Below, one piece after another: positions 1 through 9,000 of a stretch of 24,162 bases of DNA. The notes under the pieces are model-generated. The model did not search any database, was not told the origin of the DNA, and saw nothing but the letters and a program-made list of their open reading frames with translations. The stretch comes from Brachionus koreanus (Eukaryota; Rotifera; Eurotatoria; Ploima; Brachionidae), in the NCBI GenBank assembly GCA_016987375.1, contig PJRA01000473.1, positions 1,784,992 to 1,809,153 on the forward strand, written 5' to 3'. Positions within the stretch are counted from its first letter, which is position 1. The number at the start of each line of letters is the position of its first letter. The position numbers and the translations under genes are program-made.

Positions 1-276
1 TACTCATGTATAAATGGGAGCAGTCGTTTATTCAAGCATTCGTCGATATAGATGCTCGAATTGATGGCAACCGACTTTGATAATCGAAAAAGAGGCTTAG
101 ACATACCTCGATCAGATATGGCTATCCAAACAAGAGATACTGATGATCTAGTGATACGTCAGGTGTATTATATCTTTATTAATTAAATTAATTGCCGAGT
201 TATCCAATTGTTAAATGTAACTGACCATATTTTCAGCACTATTGAAGGTTCGTATCAGCACAATTGCATGTTTTAA
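1..276 (+). pseudogene. Unidentified coding-like stretch at the window edge
   Basis: I do not recognise this sequence. Positions 1-162 are visibly richer in G and C than the flanks. Frame 3 is open from the edge to a TGA at 78-80 and reads like protein (for example MYKWEQSFIQAFVDIDAR). Frame 1 is open from an ATG at 52 or 64 up to CAG at 160-162, where a donor-like GTGTAT follows. A possible acceptor (TTTTCAG) ends at 235. The switch between two plausible frames suggests either a decayed gene, or the 3' end of a gene that ends at 80 with a coding-like 3' UTR. It would be convergent with TIPIN. No domain could be assigned. Confidence 0.25.
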
Positions 277-803
277 ACTTTCACATTGTTATAACGGGTG
301 AGTCATAATGTTTTGCAAAATATTCAAATCAAGATATTGATATGATCAGAAAAACAAAGAGTTAGACATATCATTTATGAAGAGGAGCATTCAATTCTGT
401 TTATTTTAACATATAAAATGACCTAGCACTAGCACTATATGATTTTACAATGATGCTAAAATCGAAAACATCCAACCTTTACGTATCTATCGCTGTTTAA
501 CACTGGTAGTGAAAGAGTTAGTAGTAGTAAAATGAAAGACTAATTGAATATGTCATAAATATTTTAGATAGAAAGTTCAATTAATAAATACAAATTTTAA
601 ATTTTTAATTGAACTATGAATCTTTTATATTTTAGAATCAAAAGTGTCAAAGCAACTCTGTTATTGTTACGAGTCAAAATGACTCGTTTGGTGCTTCTAG
701 TGTTAATTCAGTCATTTTTACCATTGAATAAAGTACTTATTATTTTAAAAAAAACAATCGACAAAATATTTATTATACAAAGAGAAAATTAAATCATCAT
801 ATT
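277..803. other. AT-rich spacer, no gene seen
   Basis: No convincing exon is visible on either strand. The stretch holds the probable 3' UTR of TIPIN, with its poly(A) signal at 769-774 on the - strand, and an AATAAA near 585 on the + strand that could serve the unidentified stretch at the left edge. Confidence 0.5.
769..774 (-). promoter_or_regulatory. Poly(A) signal of TIPIN
   Basis: TTTATT on the given strand reads AATAAA on the - strand. It lies 29 nt past the end of the TIPIN stop codon, a normal distance. Position and hexamer are the only evidence. Confidence 0.55.
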
Positions 804-1616
804 TTAAATTTGATTTGAGCTAAGAAGTTGAGAAATTAATTCATTATCATCGTCATCATCATCATCATTGTCCAAAATTACATTATTGATATTATTTACT
901 TGTAAATTATTTTCATTATCTGATTCATCATTATCTAAGTTAGAAATCATGTTCATGACTGCGGATGTAGCTTCCTCATTTTGAATAGCAAAATCTTGCT
1001 CATCATCATTAACAGTTGGTTCGTTTTGACCAAGTCTAATATCATGCAATTGTCTCTGTAAAATAATTTTTAATTTTTTTTTTTAAATAAAAAATTTAGA
1101 TATTAAAAATTACTTTAACTTCTCGTTTTTCACCGAGTTTTTCTAAACGCTCAATTACGTCTGAAAATTTCATTTTGGGAAATAATCTATGAGCCCAATA
1201 TTCATATTTTCCCATTAAAGACTCCAAATCTTTAAACTTGATAAAATTTAATATATGTTTTTATTTTTTAAAATAAATTAAAACCTCGTGTCCATTTCCC
1301 TTTTGCTTAAAATTAGAAAATATTTCCATCAAAGATTTAAGGCCTCTATCTCCTAAAAGTCGAGCGGGATCAAGTTTTGGCTGCGGTTTGCGAACCACTG
1401 TACGTATTTTTTCCTTTTTTTTTGATTTACTCTCACCATCTACTTCTTGCGATTCTTCCTCATTTGCCGATCCATCAACTTTTTTTCAATTTAAATTATT
1501 TTTTCTTAATTTGAAAAAAAATTTATTTTTATCTAACCTTCTTCAGCTTCAGAAGCTTCGCCAGAAAAATAGTCCTCCTCAGTATCTTTGTATTCTGAGG
1601 GATGATTGAATTTCAT
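804..1616 (-). CDS. TIPIN: TIPIN / Swi3 / Csm3-like replication fork protection factor
   Basis: TIPIN binds TIMELESS in the nucleus and stabilises stalled replication forks and the S-phase checkpoint. Four exons fit: 1616-1538, 1478-1285, 1236-1114 and 1055-804, all GT-AG with matching phases, giving 215 aa (the human protein is about 300). The Swi3 domain is clear at about residues 56-145. It has the family signature KPQPKLDPARLL at 57-68, a K-G-N-G-HE block ending at 91, and YEYWAHRLFPK at 102-112. The next segment, KFSDVIERLEKLGEKREV, matches the family's basic helix, and the domain ends with RQLHDIRLG. A short acidic/basic N-terminus and an acidic, Asn- and Asp-rich C-terminal tail (a run of seven Asp) complete it. 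The start is the ATG at 1616, directly upstream of an acidic leader. The long vertebrate C-terminus is missing, which is common in invertebrates. Confidence 0.9.
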
Positions 1617-2145
1617 CCTAATTAATAATTAACTATTTTTAAAAATAAATTTTATCAATTATATTAGAATATTTAGGTTAAATATTGTGCAAAATTTTTC
1701 ACTAGTCTAGTTTGACTAGATCTATATTTTAAGTCTAGTAATAACTGGATAATAAATGGAATAATTAAAGTTGAGAAAAGAGTTTTTGAAATTTTTAAAT
1801 TTTTAACTTAAAATTAGGGTATACTCTTCAAATTTTAAAAAACATAAACAAATTTAGTGTAATTTTATTAACAAATGGGTCTGAAAAAAAAGAAAAATAT
1901 CATAGAAGGAATTTTTTATTTAATTTCAAATAAATATTCTACTTATTTATTATTTTTCATCAAAAAGAGAAATAAGCGTTTAAAGAGCTACTATGTAGCT
2001 CAGTTCTAATATGGTATGTCAAACTTTATTCAAACATAATATGTCTTACTATATTAGGATATTTTCTAACTTTTTTCTACAACTCTGCAAACTAAAATTA
2101 ATTATTTCTTAAAGGCTGAAAGAGTATTTTGACAACATGATTTAT

Positions 2146-2180
2146 CTTATACATTTTGCAGAACGATTATTAAAACATTT
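2146..2180 (-). repeat. Fragment of the TTCTGCAAAATGTAT inverted-repeat element
   Basis: ATACATTTTGCAGAACGATT closely matches the right arm of the element at 5500-5790 (ATACATTTTGCAGAATAATT). Only about 25-30 bp are alignable by eye, so this is a decayed fragment or a solo end. Confidence 0.4.
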
Positions 2181-2593
2181 AAAAATATTTTAAAATGTAA
2201 AATTTTTTATTTTTGTTCTTAGTGAGAAAATACAGTCTTTATTCAAAGTGAAATTTATTAAATCGGATAAAAATTATAGAGCAGTTTAAACTGAAAGATG
2301 AAATTCAATTACAACAAATAATTTTCTATAAACAAAAAGAAAGTCATGATTTAGTTTTCTGTTGACTTATTCAATTAATTCTAATACTTAATTATGAATG
2401 ATTAAATTGAATGTCTTAATCTTAATGCATTTTTACAAACTCATTTTCACTAAAATAGAAAGATATTTGTTTTGTGAATAATTTTAGTAAAGAAAATAAT
2501 TAAACAATATATTGAGAAATATTTATATGAATTTTTTTTCTCATGAATGTCTATCTAAACCTTCTTCCATTTGAATTTTCTCCGAATCTTTGA

Positions 2594-2619
2594 ATGTGTG
2601 TATGTATGTGTGTCTGTCT
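2594..2619 (+). repeat. TG/TATG microsatellite
   Basis: An imperfect run of TGTG, TATG and TGTC units. It precedes the GC-richer structured stretch and may mark its edge. Confidence 0.7.
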
Positions 2620-2624
2620 AGTCC

Positions 2625-2770
2625 TTACCCTCCCATTTTCTCATCCGGACTTGGGACCGGCAATGGTATGGTTGCGACTCGACAGTCACCCGCCAAAGTT
2701 ACTGTGGGACGTTCATCATAAACAGCGCCACTCATCCGAGTGGCGCTGTTTTTTATTTATTGTTTATGAT
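2625..2770. repeat. GC-richer retroposon- or SINE-like fragment ending in a stem-loop
   Basis: About 130 bp of far higher GC than the surroundings, ending in a perfect 14-bp stem (2720-2733 with 2738-2751, loop ATCC) followed by T residues to 2754. A second, competing inverted repeat pairs ATCATAAACA (2715-2724) with TGTTTATGAT (2761-2770). A stretch resembling a Pol III B box (GGTTGCGACTC) lies at about 2669-2679, but with one extra base. The block could be the 3' end of a SINE or LINE, or a structured RNA. The reading frame through it has no recognisable protein. Confidence 0.35.
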
Positions 2771-2827
2771 TGTTTTTAAAAAAATAGTGCTTAATGGTTT
2801 AATAATTGTTTTCTTAATATCATTAAA

Positions 2828-2870
2828 TTGTTCTGCAAAATGTATTATATTACATGTAGTTGTATCACTC
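2828..2870 (+). repeat. Fragment of the TTCTGCAAAATGTAT inverted-repeat element
   Basis: ATTGTTCTGCAAAATGTAT, followed after a gap by TTGTATCAC, matches the left arm of the element at 5500-5790 in order and spacing. No partner arm is visible nearby, so this is a remnant. Confidence 0.45.
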
Positions 2871-2917
2871 AAATTCATTCTTAGAAAATATATTGCATTT
2901 TTATTTTTATCATTTCT

Positions 2918-2976
2918 AAATGTATAAAGTTTATTGCTGACAAACTAAATATATAAAGTTTATTGCTGAGTCCTCA
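2918..2976 (+). repeat. Two-copy tandem duplication, unit about 29 bp
   Basis: TATAAAGTTTATTGCTGA occurs at 2923-2940 and again at 2952-2969, with matching flanks on the left. This is a recent local duplication without visible function, about 70 bp beyond the DNMBP-like stop. Confidence 0.8.
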
Positions 2977-3014
2977 ACTTATACATTATTAAAATAAATA
3001 GAATTCAAAAAATT

Positions 3015-3020
3015 TTTATT
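3015..3020 (-). promoter_or_regulatory. Poly(A) signal of the DNMBP-like gene
   Basis: AATAAA on the - strand, 27 nt past the end of the stop codon at 3048. Confidence 0.55.
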
Positions 3021-3047
3021 AAAATAACACAATTGCATCTAAATAAG

Positions 3048-6000
3048 TTAATTTGAAATTTTCAAATAATTGCTTGGCGCATAACCAATATTCCCACTTT
3101 CATCTTCGACTAGCCACCATTCAAAATTTCCACTCTGGTCTTTCTTTTCTATTATCTTGTAACGTTCACCTTGGATTAAATTGATCATATTCGATGCGTT
3201 TGATTGAAGAGAATACATTGCCATACAATTCAATTGACTAGTTGAATTATCATTTTCATCATCGAAACAAATTAAATTTTTATTTTCATAATATTTCTGA
3301 TACGGTTCTAAAACAATAGCTGGGACAAAGCCTTCTATCTTACCATTGTATACAAACCATATATTTGGGTCATTCATTATATTATATGGCTTTCTCAATC
3401 CGACTATATCATTTACACTTTGTCGTAGATGATGCAAATTAAGATTAGCCACATAATTTTGTGTGACGATGTAAATTTTATCAATCGGAAAAGTATTTAA
3501 AACTCTTTCTTTTTCTTCTTGTGTTTGAGTTTGAACAGAAATTGGCAAATCTGGCTGTGACCAATCATTTGTCTGAATATCACAATTGAAGGGCGCTAGC
3601 ATTCGATCGAGGACTGAGGCCATCAAAATGCGACAAGAGTTGTAGTCCTTGTTAAGATCGATATAACTTGAGGCTATGTCATTTTTTAGGGTTTTATTAA
3701 TACCATTGATGAATTTATTGGTATGATAAACAAATATTTTAAATGATTTAAAAAGAACTTGATGAATTATACGCGACAATATTTGTAATTCGTCAATCAA
3801 TTGATTGTTAAGAGCCTGATAGTCTTTTTTTGTTCGATCCAATTTGTTTTCTACCTAGATATCCAGTAAAACAAATTAATCAACAATTATTTGATGAAAT
3901 AGACAAATTATTTATAGCAGTTTATTTTTATGAATAAAAAATTATTAGATTTTATGGAATTTAATTCAACAGAGCAAAACATTAAATAAATCTTAGAAAA
4001 TTGTGCATGTTGCACCTTGATGTATTTACAGGGTTTTTAAGTTTTTTAGGAAATTAAATAAATAATTAATTAAAATCTTGTTGATGTTTTATTTTTTGTC
4101 CCTTTTTCTCATAAAAAAAATTTCTTTTAAGTAAAAAAGATGCAACATGTTGCACTTATATGTAGTATTTTTTCTTAAATATTGTATTTTAGTAGGTTTT
4201 AATTTATCAAAATAGGAAGAATTTTTGTCTTGTTTGTATTTGAATTTTACAATATCGTCTATTTGAATTAATTAAAATTTTATTTATCATTTTTCATTTA
4301 TACATTCTCTTTTGATTAAATTATAAAGGCTTTTGACAGACTGATGGTTTGTTGGAATCCAGATAAAAATTATTCAACTAGGCTTTTCCTATTCCTAAAA
4401 ATATATTTCATAATCTTGAGTCATTTTTCTTTTGTTTCTCTTTTTAATTTAATCTTTTTGAGATTAGGCTGAGAAGACATTGTGAATTTTCATACAAAAT
4501 TTTCAATACAAAAATTAAAAAATTTTAAAACTTTTGTTCTAAAGGCCCAAATTTGTTCTGCTGTTGAAACAAAGTGAAACAACTGTTGTTTCACCTACTG
4601 CTGAAGTCTGCAAAATCTCTGCAAAATTTCAATCAATATAAAAATATTGAAAATAAATCGCAATCAATTTGCACAGATTTTGCAGACCTCCGCAGTGGGT
4701 GAAACAACAGTTGTTTCACTTTGTTTCAACAGCAGAACAAATTTGGGCCTTTAGAACAAAAGTTTTAAAATTTTTTAATTTCTGTATTGAAAATTTTGTA
4801 TGAAAATTCACATTGCCGGCTGAGAATTTATCAAAACTTTTTTAATATAATTTACAAATTTACAAATTAACTTTTACTTAAAAAAGATGATGAATTTATT
4901 CATTTAATTTAAAAATAAATATGAGATAAGTGTCTGGTATGAAAACTTTCCTGATAGACCAAGAACCAGCAAAGATAGTAATGTTTAATGAGTTAAAAAT
5001 CTGTATAAATATAAAAAATGTTGGAGAAAAATTAAATAGAAAAAAAAGTATCACAAAATAAGACTAAATTTTCGATTACTCTAAACATATTTGTAGGATA
5101 TTTTGTCTTTTTTTTTAAAAAATTAATTCAACTTATTAAACAATTAGATAAAAAATAAAAATAAAAGGAAAGAAATTTTTTTATCTGGGTTATATTTCTC
5201 CAAAGATTCGCTGTAATGTAACTATTTCAAAAAAAAAATTCTTTTTAATTTGTCTTGTAATAATCTAAAAATTTTACCATATATTTATTATCTTGACTAT
5301 TCACATGATCTATCAAAAATCATCATTTTTGTTTCAAGCTTAAAAACTTTTCACTTATTTTAAAGTTAATATGTGAAATTTTGAGCGTTAAACTATAACC
5401 TAAGTGCCCCAAACACCTTTTCTAACTGCTTTTTTTTATTTAAAATTTTTTTTAGCATATTTAACTACTTAAATTGCTAAAAAGAAAGCATACAATTTCG
5501 GCATTGTGAATGTTGGAACAAAATACAAAAACAAAAATTTTAAATTACAAAAAACTCTTTTTCTAAAGGTCAAAAAATTGTTCTGCAAAATGTATCAGCT
5601 GATACAAGGTTTGTATCACCAAAATTTAGTTAGTGTAAAGCCTCTGCAATTTAATTTTAATAATTTCTTAATTGATATATTGTTTTGCACAGACTACATT
5701 TGGGTAATACAAAATTTGTATCAGTTAATACATTTTGCAGAATAATTTTTTGACCTTTAGAAAAAAAGTTTTTTTAATTTAAAATAAAATACTTATAAAA
5801 AATAAGAAATGGTGTCTTCATCCGATTGAATATCTTTTTTCTAAATTTAGTTAAGGAAATAGTTTCAAATTTTATAAAGTCTAACTCTAATTTAGTTAAT
5901 GGCAAATTTTAGTAAATGAAGTTTTTAAAAATCATGTTCAAAAATTGTCGTTAAAAAATGGTTTAATTTTTCTTTTATTTTCATGCATTTGATCAACTTT

Positions 6001-9000
6001 TAAGCATATTTTGCTTAGGTTTTTTAGCTTATTCTTGAGAGTGGCAAACTCGTTTAAAAACTTAAGATGCATACTTGATAATATTAATTTTTGAGCATGA
6101 TAATTATAATTTAATAATTGACTTCAAATTATCTTGTTTGGCGCCTTATTAATTAAAAAATTTAAACATACTTCTTTTTGGTCAAAATTTTTGTTTTCAC
6201 TTTCGTACAAAGCATTTTGATAATCAAGTTGTTTGTCAAATCTTTTTCTGATCAATTTATTCGGTCCATTTAGACAATTAAGTAGATGTTTTACTGGCTT
6301 TGTTACTTGTTTCATTATTGAATCAGCATATTCCTTGCTAAATTTTTTCCAATGATTGTTTGCAGATGCGTCAAATCGGTTGAAAGTTTCAAAATCAGCA
6401 TCAAAGATAAACAATAACTTATTAAATATATCCTTTTCACAATCCAATAGATTCTAAATAGCAAAATAGAAAAAAAAATAAAAATCTTATTTTTATTACT
6501 TTCAAATTTGTTGAAAAAGAGTTTAAGTCGTTGAAATAATTTCTAAGTGCATTCTCTAGAGTGCAATAATTAGACTCTATTTTGTTGAATTCTTCATCAA
6601 TTATTTGAAATTGATTCCAGCCAAAAGACTTGTACAATTGTAGAGAATACCTATCTTTGATTTTTTTTAGTGTTTGCACCTTTTTAGAAACTGAATAGGT
6701 GCCCAAATTGTTGCTAATACTATCTCTTTTCAAATATTTGGCTACTAAGTCTTGTGCACGTTTGTACTCATTTATATAGCAAATTGCACTTTCCAATTTA
6801 TCTTTTAGACTCACATAGCTTGAATACTCTTCATTTGATTTTTCCATATTCTTTAAAATTACAATTTTAAACTAAACAAAAAAAGTTTGTTTAACTACAC
6901 ATCTAACGAACTAGTTATCGAATTTTTGGATGAAAATTTTAAAATTTTACTATCAAATTCGTTAGAAGTGCACATTACTTAATTATACTTCTATTATTCT
7001 ATTGACAAAAAGTGGGTATTTGAAAACTCTTTGAACTGGCTTGATTACAATTGATGAGAGGTCTGCTGAAGCAAATTTTTCTTTTAATGTTTTCATACGA
7101 TTTTTAATGTAGCTTGTTATCTCCGCATTCTGTTCATGCTTTTTTCAATGTTTTTTATTTTAATTTTTTTAATGGCCCTCAATATTTTACCCAACAAAAA
7201 TTAAACTAAATTAAACTAAACTTATATCTTATTAGTAGACGTGATTTTAACGGTAATTATTGGGAAAAAGGGCAAGATGCGGATCATATGTTAAGATACT
7301 ATTGCCATTATATAGGTCAGGTTGGCGTGCAACTTTATATCTCGAACTAGTTGATAAATAAAATACAAGAAATAGATGATGAATCAAGTGGTAGAATCAG
7401 AAATCCCTTCAAAAATAGCCAAATTCTCAGAAAATACTAAAACTGCTAATAAATAATGTGTAAAATGTAACGCTTTAATGAAAAAGAAAAAAGGTTATTA
7501 ATATCCGAACCGTTGTACACATAAAAAAAGATTAGAAAAGATTCGGTTTATCTTTTTTTTTCAGAAAACATATATTTTGTTTTAATTTTTTAAATTTAGT
7601 TTAATAAATTTGTTTAATTTGTTTAATTGAATTTGTTGGGAATTTACAAAATTAGCTATATAAAAATATTATAAGTCTATTCAATAGATCGAATTAATAA
7701 AAATTTGCTAGAAACTTTAATAAAAAATTATCTTAAAGCTGTATATTGTTCAAAATAATAATAATTTATTAGAGAATAGTTAGGATATTCTTTAAAAAAA
7801 ATGTAAAAAATAATTCCAAATTTGCATATAAATTAAAAAACAAGTCTCATCTCTTTTTCAAATTATAAAAATTAAAAACAATTTGATTAAAATAAATACT
7901 TATTAATTTAAAATATAAATGATGAAAAAAAATGAGATTTTTATTTACTTTTTTTAAAATGGAGGCTATTTTGTCATAAGATTTTCCATATTGAGCAAAT
8001 GTTTTTTGCATTTCTTCAACATTTTCATGAATACAGTGAGAAAATTTGCACTCAATAAAATTGTTATCATGATTTTTTAATTCAATTTCAAAAGATCTTA
8101 GCAACTTAGTTGAAAAATTGATCACCGGTGTAAATTTTTCAAAAATTTCTCGTCCATCAAATTCCTTGGGACATTCTTGATTTATTTGAAGCAAATCCTC
8201 AATCATAAAACAATCATAGATTAATTTCAATTCATACAAAAAATTTCTTTCTGTTTCAACCAACTCTTGAAAAACGTGAATCAGATCAGACCGTTTGTTT
8301 GTACAATTTTCACTCTCTTTTCTTTCGGCATACTCTTTTTCATTCTTTTCCATTATACCAAAATTCATAAATTCAAATACTAGACCTTTTTTTTTTAATT
8401 TTGCGATAATTATTCAAAATAAATTTTTAATTTAAAAATAAATATTTACTTGATAAAGTTGAATTATCTAAATTTTTATTATTACTTGGGTTTTTAATGT
8501 TAAAATTATTTCGAGTTTGATTAGAAAGATTTGAACAACTCAAATGTGGATTATTTTTGTTCTCGCAAGAAGCAATTAGACCTGGCGTCAAGCTCTGGGA
8601 TCTGAGCTCAATTGGCTTAGTTGGATTAGTGTCTGTTAAGCTTTGAGATCTTTCGTACGGTTTGTGATGAGAAGAAAAAGAGAGAAAATTACTCGGCACC
8701 AGTCCACTCATGGCCAAAGAATTTTTGCATCTGGTCCAATCGCAGTCAATTTCTTCTATAATTTGCAATTGTTCGTCTTTACAGCATTCAAGCTCTTGGA
8801 CGCTGTGCGCTAAAAAATTGCACTTCGCCACACAGTTAGGCTCAAATATATCATTTAGATGCTCATCGGTAAAAACAAAAGTTTGTCTCAGAACTAAGTC
8901 TTTCTCTAGATCCAAATTTTGACCATAATAAAAGTATTCATTTAATTTTCCAATTATTAGAAAATTTTCGTCCAATTTGACTTTTAAACCATTTGATATT

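Larger units (their letters stand above)
1617..3047. other. Intergenic region between TIPIN and the DNMBP-like gene
   Basis: No gene is seen. The region holds a small perfect hairpin (GAGCTAC/GTAGCTC at 1985-2001), two sequences related to the intronic inverted-repeat element (about 2146-2180 and 2828-2870), a TG-rich microsatellite (2594-2619), a GC-richer structured stretch (2625-2770) and a short tandem duplication (2918-2976). The TIPIN promoter should lie next to 1617, but no recognisable core promoter motif is visible. Confidence 0.6.
3855..6171 (-). other. Intron 7 of the DNMBP-like gene (2.3 kb)
   Basis: This long intron splits the BAR domain. It contains a pair of short related sequences around CATGTTGCAC (4005-4024 and 4145-4164), a near-perfect hairpin transposon (4476-4817) and its decayed relative (about 5500-5790). 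No exon or other gene is seen. Confidence 0.8.

Noticed and set aside
1690..1735. CTAG-rich inverted repeat (CTAGTC...GACTAG)
   Set aside because: Six-base arms with a six-base centre are common by chance at this composition.
2594..2779. Open frame across the TG repeat and stem-loop
   Set aside because: It consists of microsatellite translation and hairpin sequence, with no domain and no splice partners. The block is better explained as a repeat or structured RNA.
5506..5745. 79-codon open frame on the + strand
   Set aside because: It lies entirely within the decayed hairpin element and reads through both inverted arms.
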